From positions 1-18,912 of the forward strand of contig JAEYZX010000124.1 of the NCBI GenBank assembly GCA_023427845.1: a stretch of 18,912 nucleotides of DNA, given 5' to 3'. Under the pieces are notes generated by a model. That model was given only the letters and a program-made list of their open reading frames with translations, ran no database searches and was not told where the DNA came from. The position numbers and the translations under genes were made by a program. This document shows positions 1 to 7,724 of the stretch, one piece after another. Each line of letters begins with the position of its first letter. The first letter of the stretch is position 1. The DNA comes from Bacteroidota bacterium (GTDB lineage Bacteria; Bacteroidota; Bacteroidia; Flavobacteriales; Flavobacteriaceae).

Positions 1-1247
1 TTCGTGACACGAGCGCGGATTTCAATACTGCTTTCCGATTTGCGTTCGTCCGACAATTTTTCAAACGGCACGGGCGTGACTTCAATATGTATGTCGATAC
101 GGTCCAACAGCGGTCCTGAAATTTTACTCAGATACCGCTGCATTTCCTGAGGTGAAGATGCTACCGGTGCGTCGGGATCATTGAAATAACCGCCGGGGCT
201 CGGATTCATGCTTGCAACCAACATGAATGACGACGGATACGTAACCGTGAATTTCGCGCGCGATATCGTGACCTCGCGGTCTTCAAGCGGCTGCCGCATC
301 ACTTCAAGGACTTCGCGCTTGAACTCGGGCAGTTCGTCCAAAAACAACACGCCGTTGTGCGCCATCGAAATTTCACCCGGTTGAGGATAACTGCCGCCAC
401 CGACCAGCGCTACATTTGAAATCGTGTGATGCGGACTCCTGAATGGCCTTTGGCTCATCAATCCTATGTCTTTCAGTTTGCCCACGACACTATGAATTTT
501 GGTCGTTTCGAGTGCCTCGCGCAAGGTCATCGGCGGCAAAATGCTTGGAAGCCTTTTGGCGAGCATAGTTTTTCCAGAGCCTGGCGGACCGATCAGGATG
601 ATATTATGCCCACCGGCAGCGGCAATCTCCATGCAGCGCTTGATGCTTTCCTGTCCTTTGACATCGCTGAAATCATGCTCGGGAAAATCAAGTGTTTTGT
701 AGAATTCGTCGCGGGTATCTATGATGGTTGGTTCTAATGGCTGTCCTTCAAAAAAATCGATCACCTGCTGCAGGTTTTCAACGCCATACACATCAAGTCC
801 TGAAACAATCGCCGCTTCCTTTACATTTTGCTTTGGAAGAAAAAATCCCTTGAAGCCTTCCTCTTTTGCTTTAATAGCAATCGGAAGAGCGCCGCGTATC
901 GGTTGTAGGCTGCCGTCGAGCGAGAGTTCTCCCATAATAATATATCGCTCGGCATCATCGGTAAGAAGTTGGCCCGATGCGATAAGGATTCCGATAGCGA
1001 GCGTCAGGTCGTAAGCAGAGCCTTCCTTACGTAAATCGGCCGGAGCCATATTGATTGTGATTTTTTTCCCGGGCAGAGAAAGCCCGTTATTCTTTAATGC
1101 CGCCGCAATCCTGAAACTGCTTTCCTTGATGGCATTGTCGGGCAGACCGACGAGGTGGTAACCAATTCCTTTATCAATGTTCACTTCTACGGTGATTGTC
1201 GTGGCTTCAACGCCAAAAACGGCGCTTCCAAATACTTTAACTAACAT
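1..1247 (-). CDS. YifB/ComM-family Mg-chelatase-like AAA+ ATPase (C-terminus cut off by window edge)
   Basis: This gene is open from an ATG at 1247 down to base 1, giving about 415 codons of a family usually near 510 residues; the missing part is the C-terminus. I read the frame at both ends and in the middle and found it consistent. It starts MLVKVFGSAVFGVEA, the typical N-terminal Lon-protease-like (ChlI) domain of the family. The P-loop GPPGSGKT lies at about residues 220-227 and Walker B (VLFLDELPEF) at about 300-309. Near the left edge it reads KLSDERKSES, typical just after the AAA core. Family members such as ComM are hexameric helicases that promote branch migration during natural transformation; many genomes carry YifB without proven competence. 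No clear promoter was found upstream. The family is certain; a ComM role here is inference. Confidence 0.93.
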   Translation of the reverse strand, partial: MLVKVFGSAVFGVEATTITVEVNIDKGIGYHLVGLPDNAIKESSFRIAAALKNNGLSLPGKKITINMAPADLRKEGSAYDLTLAIGILIASGQLLTDDAERYIIMGELSLDGSLQPIRGALPIAIKAKEEGFKGFFLPKQNVKEAAIVSGLDVYGVENLQQVIDFFEGQPLEPTIIDTRDEFYKTLDFPEHDFSDVKGQESIKRCMEIAAAGGHNIILIGPPGSGKTMLAKRLPSILPPMTLREALETTKIHSVVGKLKDIGLMSQRPFRSPHHTISNVALVGGGSYPQPGEISMAHNGVLFLDELPEFKREVLEVMRQPLEDREVTISRAKFTVTYPSSFMLVASMNPSPGGYFNDPDAPVASSPQEMQRYLSKISGPLLDRIDIHIEVTPVPFEKLSDERKSESSIEIRARVT

Positions 1248-1442
1248 GGCGTATACTTTATTGAATAAAATTAAATAAAAAATCGGCGCGTAATTCAAAT
1301 TATTTTACACGATCAATCGACTCCCTAGAAATGGGGATATTTGAAATTTACCGAAATTGGGTGATACAGATTTAAAATCCAACCTATTGCATTTGAGACA
1401 TATCTTATTAAAAGAAAGCCTATGGAAAAACTTTAAAGAATG

Positions 1443-1462
1443 CGTGTTCTATTTAAAACACG
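1443..1462 (+). promoter_or_regulatory. Small inverted repeat in the leader of the JAMM-like lipoprotein gene
   Basis: CGTGTT at 1443-1448 and AACACG at 1457-1462 are perfect complements with an 8-base A/T-rich spacer, 45 bases before the chosen start codon. It could be a leader hairpin or a weak operator. The surrounding 1248-1507 region holds no gene. A weak -7-like GATATTTG lies at 1336-1343, one mismatch from TAnnTTTG. Confidence 0.25.
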
Positions 1463-1507
1463 TTGCGGAATTGCACCTACTATGTTAATTTTAAAACCAA
1501 TTACATT

Positions 1508-3073
1508 ATGACAAACAAACATTTGATGAGGTTGCTCCTGCTGTTGCTGGCAATCGTTATTGCCTCCTGCGCATTTGAGGAGGATATCATTCACCACCAC
1601 GCTCATGAGAATGAGGTGAAAATTGTGCAAAAATCTCTTGATGAATTATTGAAGTCCCAAAAGTTCGTGACTGCCGCCAAGAGAATTCCAAGGAAGAAAG
1701 GTTTTGCGTCGTCTGATGAAATGTCAAGGTCAGCCCTTGAGGAACAGTTGCGGTTTACTATAATTGATGTACCTGTTAATGTTGTTTCAATCGATAACAA
1801 GACTTATTATGTAATGAAGGTAGAGACGGATGAAAGGACAGATAATAAACTTGAGAACTTTGTTCTGTATGAGGAGCAAGTAGATGGAAAAATTGGCGAC
1901 ATTATAACTTATAATACAGAGAAAGACGCAATTGCCGCCGCTGAGCAAATCAACTTAGCAGGCATAAAGAATACAAGGGATGTCACCGCAACAGAAATTA
2001 AAGACCCTGAATTGGGTAAATTTATATTAGTTATGTTTATGTATCCATATTGCGCCTACGCGGGCACTGATTCAGAATGTTCGGGCTACATAACAAATAT
2101 ATTTGGATGCGGTTTGCAAATCTCTTTCGGTACCCAATGGGTTCAAGATGAAGTTGGAGCAGGTCTCTCAGGTAATGGCCCAGGACCCAGCGGAGGAGCC
2201 ACATCGGGCGGAAGCGGAAGCGGAGGCCCAGGCAGTAATGGTAGTACTGGCGGTGACGATGATGGCGACCCAACAAATGACCCACCACCAACTGGCACGG
2301 GAAATGGTGATGGACATGGAGCTCCCATAATCTCTGCGCCCGTAAGCGAGAATTCTGAGCCTCCTCCACCAACTCCATGTGATGAACTAAAAAAAAAAGC
2401 AAAAACTTATACGGAACCGAATCCGCACGCAGCCGTAAGTCTGACTGATGGCATTGTTACGGTTCCTAAAGCTTTACAGGATATACAAAGTAATATAGGT
2501 GATTTCGCAGAAACTGCTTATTCGGTTCGCTATATAGGAGATGCAGATGTTTACGGTCCAACTGCGTACAAATTCCAAGGTCCTTTAGGTCGACATGTGC
2601 AATTGCCTCCTGACCCTGAGCAATTTGCTATAATACACATTCACCTTGATAATATTGAACAAACAGACATACCGATGTTTGCACCGTGGGACGTACTTGC
2701 TCTATACAATATGGTATATACCTATACAGGAACAAATAATGCAGGACATAGCTTATTTTATGTGACAATGACAGCAATGGTCGAAGGAGAACTTCGAACT
2801 TATGCAATTAAAATAAAAAATCTACAGCAATTAATTGCTTTCAGACACGATGTATATGACGAAGGAAAGTTACCTCGGTATGAGATAAGAATGTTAAACG
2901 ATTATATAACAGCTGGTGGATTGAACGCAACTGCTAGAGCATTACACAAAGTCTTTCTCGAAAGGTTTTCACAATATGGTGTTGGTTTATATCGTTTAAA
3001 GGCTGATAATAACTGGGAAGAACTTACCTTAGCAGCAAATAATTACACTGTCACTGCAACTCCGTGTCCTTAA
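1508..3073 (+). CDS. Large surface lipoprotein with Gly-rich linker and JAMM-like C-terminal domain
   Basis: A 521-residue predicted lipoprotein. I chose the ATG at 1508, not the in-frame ATG at 1463, because it puts a normal signal peptide at the N-terminus: MTNKHLMR, a leucine-rich core, then lipobox IASC with Cys21. Residues about 85-150 form a mixed alpha/beta region, including LENFVLYEEQ. Residues about 217-272 are a low-complexity Gly/Ser/Asp/Pro linker, followed by a proline run and a CDELKKKA segment. The C-terminal part has HIHLDN (His377, His379) and PMFAPWDVLALY (Asp395). I recognise the arrangement HxH...P-M-F-[SA]-x-x-D from flavobacterial lipoproteins and read it as JAMM/MPN-like; Glu335 could be the upstream acid. 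The usual Ser is Ala here. DUF6705 follows after 16 A/T-rich bases, so the two are probably cotranscribed. Function unknown; protease activity unproven. Confidence 0.75.
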   Translation: MTNKHLMRLLLLLLAIVIASCAFEEDIIHHHAHENEVKIVQKSLDELLKSQKFVTAAKRIPRKKGFASSDEMSRSALEEQLRFTIIDVPVNVVSIDNKTYYVMKVETDERTDNKLENFVLYEEQVDGKIGDIITYNTEKDAIAAAEQINLAGIKNTRDVTATEIKDPELGKFILVMFMYPYCAYAGTDSECSGYITNIFGCGLQISFGTQWVQDEVGAGLSGNGPGPSGGATSGGSGSGGPGSNGSTGGDDDGDPTNDPPPTGTGNGDGHGAPIISAPVSENSEPPPPTPCDELKKKAKTYTEPNPHAAVSLTDGIVTVPKALQDIQSNIGDFAETAYSVRYIGDADVYGPTAYKFQGPLGRHVQLPPDPEQFAIIHIHLDNIEQTDIPMFAPWDVLALYNMVYTYTGTNNAGHSLFYVTMTAMVEGELRTYAIKIKNLQQLIAFRHDVYDEGKLPRYEIRMLNDYITAGGLNATARALHKVFLERFSQYGVGLYRLKADNNWEELTLAANNYTVTATPCP

Positions 3074-3089
3074 ATTTAAAATTAAAATT

Positions 3090-3686
3090 ATGAAAAATAT
3101 TATATTTTTATTATTGTGCGTCGCGTCCTTCGCATCTTGTAAAGCTCAATTTTTAACGAGCTTGAATCCACCATCCAGTTCAACCCCGAACTTGTATTTT
3201 TCTGATATGGACCAAGACATGAATAAATTTGTTGGGACGTGGGAATATACTAATGGTAGTACGACTTTTATTCTCACACTCCAAAAGAAGTTGATGGTAC
3301 CCTTTGACAATCAATTCGAAGATTTATTGGTAGGAGAATACAGTTATTCTGTCGGCGGGAATACGATTGTTAACACTTTACCGTTGTTGGACAATCTGTC
3401 AATTGTGGGTAGGGAGCATAATGTGGCTGGAAGAGAAATATATCCAAATAATTTGTTTGTGAAATGCAATGATTGTGGACCCAACGAACGAAGATTTACT
3501 TTGAGCTTCATCGACCCCGAACGCACATATTTACTCTCAAGGTTAACTATTCGATATTTGATTGGTTCAAATCCCGAAAAGATAAAAGCGGTGATTAGTG
3601 ATAAGCATATGGTGCTTCTACCATCAGCGAACTCGCCGACTGAACCTCGCGTTCCATATGGAGAGTACATAATGACAAAACAGTAG
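3090..3686 (+). CDS. DUF6705-family lipoprotein
   Basis: A 198-residue protein with a clear lipoprotein signal: MKNIIFLLLCVASFASC then KAQ, with Cys17 as the lipidated residue. After a Ser/Pro-rich stretch comes DMNKFVGTWEYTNGSTTF, then LVGEYSYSVGGNTIVNTL and a beta-rich remainder ending EYIMTKQ. The order KFVGTW, GEY.Y..GG..IVNTL matches what I know of DUF6705, a small Bacteroidota family of unknown function with a lipocalin-like or beta-sandwich look. It lies 16 bp after the larger lipoprotein and is followed by a strong hairpin terminator, so the two form a unit. The assignment rests on memory of the motif order, not a search. No enzymatic residues are evident. Confidence 0.85.
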   Translation: MKNIIFLLLCVASFASCKAQFLTSLNPPSSSTPNLYFSDMDQDMNKFVGTWEYTNGSTTFILTLQKKLMVPFDNQFEDLLVGEYSYSVGGNTIVNTLPLLDNLSIVGREHNVAGREIYPNNLFVKCNDCGPNERRFTLSFIDPERTYLLSRLTIRYLIGSNPEKIKAVISDKHMVLLPSANSPTEPRVPYGEYIMTKQ

Positions 3687-3691
3687 AAATT

Positions 3692-3721
3692 AAAAGCAGG
3701 AAAATTGTCCTGCTTTTTTTA
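3692..3721 (+). terminator. Rho-independent terminator after the DUF6705 gene, possibly bidirectional
   Basis: AAAAGCAGGA (3692-3701) and TCCTGCTTTT (3708-3717) are perfect complements around a 6-base loop, followed by more T on the + strand. It begins six bases after the stop codon. The A-run on the 5' side would act as a U-tract for transcripts arriving from the minus strand, where the gene relic ends at 3719. Confidence 0.9.
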
Positions 3722-3971
3722 TTCCTTCACATCAACCATATCAATCTTGAGAAACTTGGTTATGCTGCTCATATTCGTGGTTCAAGATTTTGTAGATAAC
3801 CACTTGCGTTGCACTGCAATGCACCATCATTTAGAAATAAGAATTCCCATCCTGTTCCATAAATGACACAATGCTTTTTGCTATCTCTGGACGACGGATA
3901 CGGTTAATTCGCATTTCATGGTTTTTAGGCGAAGCGTGTTCTGAAAGCATATCAATAAGTTCATCACGTGT
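3719..3971 (-). pseudogene. Frame-broken remnant of an unrecognised gene
   Basis: The minus strand of this otherwise gene-free stretch reads protein-like in three successive, overlapping frames. From 3971 to 3831 one frame gives 46 residues, starting TRDELIDMLSEHASPKNHEM and ending QDGNSYF before a stop. A stop codon sits directly upstream at 3974-3972, so the 5' end is lost. A second frame continues with GWEFLFLNDGALQ...YLQNLEPRI and stops at 3771-3769. A third gives MSSITKFLKIDMVDVKE and stops at 3721-3719, beside the shared terminator. The simplest reading is one truncated gene carrying two or more frameshifts. No family was recognised, and short chance ORFs cannot be excluded. It lies next to lipoprotein genes of accessory character. 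Confidence 0.4.
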
Positions 3972-3983
3972 TTAAAGATTTAA

Positions 3984-3991
3984 TAACTTTG
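3984..3991 (+). promoter_or_regulatory. Bacteroidota -7 promoter element for the PH-domain gene
   Basis: TAACTTTG matches TAnnTTTG exactly. It lies 21 bases before the start codon at 4013, implying a short leader of about 12-15 bases. No convincing TTG -33 element was found at the usual distance. Confidence 0.55.
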
Positions 3992-4012
3992 AATCAATAA
4001 ATTTAAAATACC

Positions 4013-4390
4013 ATGGGATTATTCAATGCGATTTTAGAAAACGCTTCAGAAGTTACTATTGAAGCGGTAGCAAAAGAATTTCAGCCGATACTTGTCGAAG
4101 GCGAGCAAATCGAAAAGGCTTTTAAACTAATACGGGATATGTTTGTATTTACAAACAAGCGCCTGATCCTGGTCGAAAAATCATTGGTAGGGACCAAAAC
4201 CGATTATGTATCGATACCCTACGCCAACATCATTAAATTTTCAAAGGAAAGCGCAGGTATTTTAGACCTTGATGCCGAATTGAAAATTTGGATCAAGGAC
4301 GAAGCCGAACCTATAAAAAAGCAGTTTGGAAAAGGCGGAAACAATATTAAGGAAGTTTATCAGATTTTAAGTAGACATATCCTGAAATAG
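4013..4390 (+). CDS. Bacterial PH-domain protein (bPH_1/YvbH-like)
   Basis: A 125-residue soluble protein with no signal peptide or membrane segment. The core pattern FVFTNKRLILVEK (residues 44-56) followed by DYVSIPYANIIKF (64-76) is typical of short bacterial PH-domain proteins, in which a beta hairpin is followed by an I-PY..I..F strand. LKIWIKDEAEP continues the sheet, and the C-terminal KEVYQILSRHI would be the capping helix. These proteins are thought to form ring-like oligomers in the cytoplasm; their partners are mostly unknown. It has its own promoter-like element just upstream. The 224 bases after it hold the leader of the next gene, so I regard it as a single-gene unit. The fold is well supported; the function is not known. 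Confidence 0.88.
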   Translation: MGLFNAILENASEVTIEAVAKEFQPILVEGEQIEKAFKLIRDMFVFTNKRLILVEKSLVGTKTDYVSIPYANIIKFSKESAGILDLDAELKIWIKDEAEPIKKQFGKGGNNIKEVYQILSRHILK

Positions 4391-4406
4391 AACCACTTAC
4401 GGGCAT

Positions 4407-4439
4407 TTGCCGGCATTTATTCTAAAATTACTACCTTTG
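4407..4439 (+). promoter_or_regulatory. Bacteroidota promoter (TTG / TACCTTTG) for the leader RNA and GNAT-racemase genes
   Basis: TACCTTTG at 4432-4439 fits TAnnTTTG, and TTG at 4407-4409 gives a 22-base spacer, within the 17-23 range described for Flavobacterium. The predicted transcription start, around 4442-4446, falls in the first strand of the leader's closing stem. This is the most complete promoter in the window. Confidence 0.7.
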
Positions 4440-4440
4440 C

Positions 4441-4571
4441 ACGGTCGCCAACGTACAGAGTTACGTGGATCACCGCAACTCATAAAAATCCGAACCGTAG
4501 TTTATCAATAGCTGCATCCTGGCCCAAAATCGGGGCCAATAATCATTTTGAGAGAATAGAATCGCGACCGT
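4441..4571 (+). ncRNA. Structured 5' leader or small RNA of unknown class
   Basis: ACGGTCGC at 4441-4448 is a perfect 8-bp complement to GCGACCGT at 4564-4571, closing a domain of about 130 nt that begins at the predicted transcription start. Inside are hairpins ACGTA/TACGT (4451-4455 with 4462-4466) and TGGCCC/GGGCCA (4520-4525 with 4533-4538), plus weaker ATAAA/TTTAT pairing. GTTACGT recurs just outside the closing stem at 4575-4581, so ACGTA could instead pair there. No U-tract follows the closing stem, which favours a cis leader over a free terminated sRNA. The GNAT start codon is 43 bases downstream. I could not match it to tmRNA, SRP RNA, 6S RNA or a riboswitch class I know; the Flavo-1 motif of Bacteroidota is a candidate I cannot check from memory. 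Confidence 0.55.
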
Positions 4572-4614
4572 CAGGTTACGTCAACTTTGGCTATGCCGAA
4601 AGAAAAACATTTCA

Positions 4615-5049
4615 ATGGAATTTATTAGAATCAACGCCGAAACACAGGAACACCCCGTTTACACAAACAGAAAAATTGCCGAATTCTTAGTCAAACATCT
4701 GGAAGAATATGGCGATAAAATCGAAGACATCCAAAAATGCATGGATTATGTCATGAACCCTGCGAAAGGCGGAAATATTTTCGCCGGAATCGAAAACGGC
4801 TCAATCGTGGGTGCGGTAATTTTGAACAATACGGGAATGCAGGGCTATATACCGGAAAACATTTTGGTTTACATCGCAGTGGATTGTGAGCAGCGCGGTA
4901 AGGGCATCGGTAAAAAAATGATGGAACACGCATTATCGTTAACCAAAGGAAGTGTGGCGCTTCACGTCGAACCTGAAAATCCGGCACTAAAATTATACGA
5001 GAAGTTAGGGTTTACAAACAAGTATCTTGAAATGCGTCTGACGCGATAA
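4615..5049 (+). CDS. GNAT-family N-acetyltransferase
   Basis: A 144-residue cytoplasmic protein with the GNAT fold markers. Motif A is VYIAVDCEQRGKGIGKKMM (residues 85-103), where R-G-K-G-I-G forms the acetyl-CoA pyrophosphate loop. The late motif NPALKLYEKLGF (122-133) is the usual GNAT C-terminal signature. The N-terminal half, including a helix around residues 17-45, would set the acceptor, which cannot be read from sequence. The gene lies 43 bases after the closing stem of the structured leader and 24 bases before the racemase gene in the same direction. It is probably cotranscribed with the racemase, so an amino acid or an amino-acid-derived amine is a reasonable guess for the substrate (inference only). 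Confidence 0.92.
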   Translation: MEFIRINAETQEHPVYTNRKIAEFLVKHLEEYGDKIEDIQKCMDYVMNPAKGGNIFAGIENGSIVGAVILNNTGMQGYIPENILVYIAVDCEQRGKGIGKKMMEHALSLTKGSVALHVEPENPALKLYEKLGFTNKYLEMRLTR

Positions 5050-5073
5050 ATCTAAAACAGCCTGCGGGCAATT

Positions 5074-6144
5074 ATGGCATTCATCAAATTATACCGGAAT
5101 AAACTTCACGAAAACTATCAGTTTCTCGATCAGCTCTTTAAAGACCGCAATATCGACTGGGGCGTAGTATCCAAAATATTGTGTGGAAACAAACTGTATC
5201 TGAAAGAAATAATCGCACTTGGCGTTACCGAAATGCATGATTCACGGATCAGCAATCTTCGGATCATCAAAAAACTCGCGCCACACGTTCAGACCGTTTA
5301 CATAAAACCGCCCGCAAAACGCAGCATTGCCAGCATTGTCCGTTATGCCGATGTGAGTTTCAACACCGAAATTTACACGATTAAAATGCTTTCGGCCGAA
5401 GCACAGAAACAGGATAAAATCCACAAAATCATAATCATGATTGAAATGGGTGATCTCCGTGAAGGTGTGATGGGCGAAGAATTGATCGAATTTTACCGTC
5501 AGGTGCTTGAGCTTCCAAACATTGAAGTGAGCGGAATCGGCACAAACCTGAATTGTTTGAGCGGCGTGATGCCAACGCAGGACAAACTGATCCAGCTCAG
5601 CCTGTACAAACAACTGATCGAAGCGCGATTCGATATTTCAATTCCCTATGTTTCAGGAGGTACATCCGTTGCGATTCCGCTTATGTTGAAAAATGCGCGG
5701 CCAATGGCAGTGAACCATTTTCGGGTTGGTGAAGCACTCTACTTTGGAAAAGACCTTTTTACTGGCGAAACCATCGATGGCATGCACAATGATGTCTTTA
5801 AATTATTTGCCGAAATAATTGAAATCACCGAAAAACCGGATATGCCGATTGGCGAACTTGGCGAAAATGTAGCAGGTAACAGTTTTGCCGCACCTACTGA
5901 GGACCTTGGCAGTACATCGCTTCGCGCCATCCTCGATATCGGTCTGCTCGACATGCAGCCACGGTACCTCGAATCTGAAGACCCCGACATTACGATTGTT
6001 GATGCGAGCTCCGACATGCTGGTGGTCGATATTTCATCGTCATCGCAAAATTACAAGGTGGGCGACCTGCTGTCGTTCAAACTTCAATATATGGGCGCGC
6101 TTTATCTGCTTAACTCGAGTTATGTAGAAAAGCGTGTCGGATAA
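5074..6144 (+). CDS. PLP-dependent amino-acid racemase, alanine/ornithine racemase-like (fold type III)
   Basis: A 356-residue enzyme of the alanine/ornithine racemase (COG3457-type) group. Lys34 in WGVVSKILCGN is the likely Schiff-base lysine for PLP. Other family marks are GVTEMHDSRISNLR (50-63), MIEMGDLREGV (122-132; ornithine-type racemases have a near-identical LGDLREG), GIGTNLNCLSG (154-164), the PLP-phosphate region YVSGGTSVAIPLML (192-205) and HFRVGEAL (215-222). The start is ATG, 24 bp after the GNAT gene. The group includes ornithine racemases and broad-specificity amino-acid racemases; the substrate cannot be fixed here. It probably makes or consumes a D-amino acid in the cytoplasm, perhaps linked to the upstream acetyltransferase. 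Confidence 0.88.
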   Translation: MAFIKLYRNKLHENYQFLDQLFKDRNIDWGVVSKILCGNKLYLKEIIALGVTEMHDSRISNLRIIKKLAPHVQTVYIKPPAKRSIASIVRYADVSFNTEIYTIKMLSAEAQKQDKIHKIIIMIEMGDLREGVMGEELIEFYRQVLELPNIEVSGIGTNLNCLSGVMPTQDKLIQLSLYKQLIEARFDISIPYVSGGTSVAIPLMLKNARPMAVNHFRVGEALYFGKDLFTGETIDGMHNDVFKLFAEIIEITEKPDMPIGELGENVAGNSFAAPTEDLGSTSLRAILDIGLLDMQPRYLESEDPDITIVDASSDMLVVDISSSSQNYKVGDLLSFKLQYMGALYLLNSSYVEKRVG

Positions 6145-6256
6145 TTTTCAAAAAATACCGATTAAACAAATATTTAACTTCATCGTAAGCCAAAAATTTC
6201 TATTTTTCGATACGCAACGAAAATTTGGAACCATTGATGTTCGTTATATAAATTGA

Positions 6257-7720
6257 ATGAATTTAACATCGGAAAACATTCTGTTAGTCGGCTCGCTTTT
6301 ACTTTTCATAAGTATCGTTGTCGGCAAGACTTCATATAAGTTCGGTGTTCCGACACTTTTGCTTTTCCTTGCAATCGGAATGCTCGCGGGTTCAAACGGT
6401 ATTGGAGGGATTCATTTCGACAGCCCGCAGATCGCGCAGATGGTTGGAATAATATCACTGAATTTTATACTGTTTTCAGGCGGACTCGACACCAACTGGA
6501 AATCGGTAAAACCAATTCTTCGGCAGGGTATTGTACTCTCAACTCTTGGTGTATTCCTGACAGCAATTTCGCTTGGATTGTTTGTGTGGTACGTTACCGA
6601 CTTTACAATTTATGAGAGCATGCTGCTGGGCTCGATCGTTTCGTCGACCGATGCGGCTGCGGTATTCTCGATCCTTCGTTCCAAAAATCTTCACTTAGGC
6701 ACAAATCTGAAACCCACCCTCGAACTCGAAAGCGGAAGTAACGACCCTATGGCCTATGTACTGACCATAGCGTGCCTGTCGTTGGTTGTCAATCAAAATC
6801 AGGATTTTCTGTCGGTCGTATTCCTGTTCTTACAGCAGATGATCGTGGGCGGAATTGCCGGGTTCGCATTTGGAAAGCTCAGTAAATACATGATCAACAA
6901 TATCAGCCTTGATTTTGAAGGTTTATATCCGGTTTTGGTCATCGCATTGATGTTTGCCACATTTTCGGCAACCGATTTCATTGGCGGCAACGGATTTCTC
7001 GCCATTTACATCTGCGCAGTTTATTTAGGCAACCAGCAACTGATCCACAAGCAAACAATCCTGAAAATGTACGACGGACTTGCCTGGCTAATGCAAATTG
7101 TACTTTTCCTTACGCTTGGTTTACTTGTTTTTCCTTCCGAGATTATCCCTTATATCGGCATCGGATTAATAATATCGCTGTTCCTGATTCTCGTTGCACG
7201 TCCGTTGAGCGTATTTGTCAGTCTGATGTTCTTTAAAATGAAACTGAAAAGAAGGTTGTACATTTCATGGGTAGGCTTGCGTGGTGCGGTTCCGATTGTA
7301 TTTGCAACCTATCCGCTGCTCGCAGGCATCGAAAAAGCGAATATGATTTTCAATATCGTCTTTTTTGTATCGGTGACCTCGGTTCTCATACAGGGAACTA
7401 CGATCCCGATATTCGCAAAATGGCTAAAAGTCATCTCTTCCGAAAAAACAGATGCCGTTGCCGAAATAGACGAATTCGTTTCGGATCATCCCAAATCGTC
7501 GCTTGAGGAGTTTGTGGTCTTACCGCATCATCACGCTGCCGATAAAAGGATCGTCAACTTGAATTTTCCAAACGCAGCCTTCATAGTAATGATCAATCGA
7601 AACGGCGAATTGCTCCGTCCGGGTGGTTCAACACGAATTGAAGCCGGTGATGTTCTGATGGTCGTTACCGATACTCCGGAAGATTTTACACAAGTAAAAG
7701 ATATCCTTACAAATTCGTAG
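6257..7720 (+). CDS. cvrA: K+/H+ antiporter of the CvrA/NhaP2 type (CPA1) with C-terminal TrkA-C domain
   Basis: A 487-residue inner-membrane protein. About a dozen hydrophobic segments fill residues 8-390. Conserved CPA1 sites are visible: LFSGGLDT (72-79), SSTDAAAVFSILR (129-141), LELESGSNDPMAYVLT (155-170) with the ion-binding Asp163, and GLRGAVPIVFATYPLLAG (340-357). Residues about 408-485 form a cytoplasmic RCK_C/TrkA-C domain, with the typical GDVLMVV strand, which separates this type from plain NhaP exchangers. Family members extrude K+ in exchange for protons. A single-mismatch -7-like AAAATTTG lies in the 112-bp upstream gap. The gene ends 4 bp before the convergent receptor gene. 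The symbol follows the family; the ion actually transported is untested. Confidence 0.9.
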   Translation: MNLTSENILLVGSLLLFISIVVGKTSYKFGVPTLLLFLAIGMLAGSNGIGGIHFDSPQIAQMVGIISLNFILFSGGLDTNWKSVKPILRQGIVLSTLGVFLTAISLGLFVWYVTDFTIYESMLLGSIVSSTDAAAVFSILRSKNLHLGTNLKPTLELESGSNDPMAYVLTIACLSLVVNQNQDFLSVVFLFLQQMIVGGIAGFAFGKLSKYMINNISLDFEGLYPVLVIALMFATFSATDFIGGNGFLAIYICAVYLGNQQLIHKQTILKMYDGLAWLMQIVLFLTLGLLVFPSEIIPYIGIGLIISLFLILVARPLSVFVSLMFFKMKLKRRLYISWVGLRGAVPIVFATYPLLAGIEKANMIFNIVFFVSVTSVLIQGTTIPIFAKWLKVISSEKTDAVAEIDEFVSDHPKSSLEEFVVLPHHHAADKRIVNLNFPNAAFIVMINRNGELLRPGGSTRIEAGDVLMVVTDTPEDFTQVKDILTNS

Positions 7721-7724
7721 GGAA

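Noticed and set aside
426..1014. Overlapping + strand open frames of 67-103 residues
   Set aside because: All are antisense to the YifB-family ATPase, whose motifs are intact in the minus frame across this stretch.
2037..2402. Minus and alternate-frame open frames across the Gly-rich linker
   Set aside because: They arise from the GC-rich low-complexity linker of the lipoprotein gene; their His/Leu-rich translations are typical artefacts.
4441..4571. Leader RNA as tmRNA, SRP RNA or tRNA
   Set aside because: No tRNA-like acceptor or T-arm, no tag-peptide reading frame and no GGAAGGAAGC-type SRP loop could be found; only the unclassified structure is supported.
7721..7724. Possible terminator between the convergent antiporter and receptor genes
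   Set aside because: Only four bases separate the stops and no stem with a T-run could be found across the junction, so no terminator is called.
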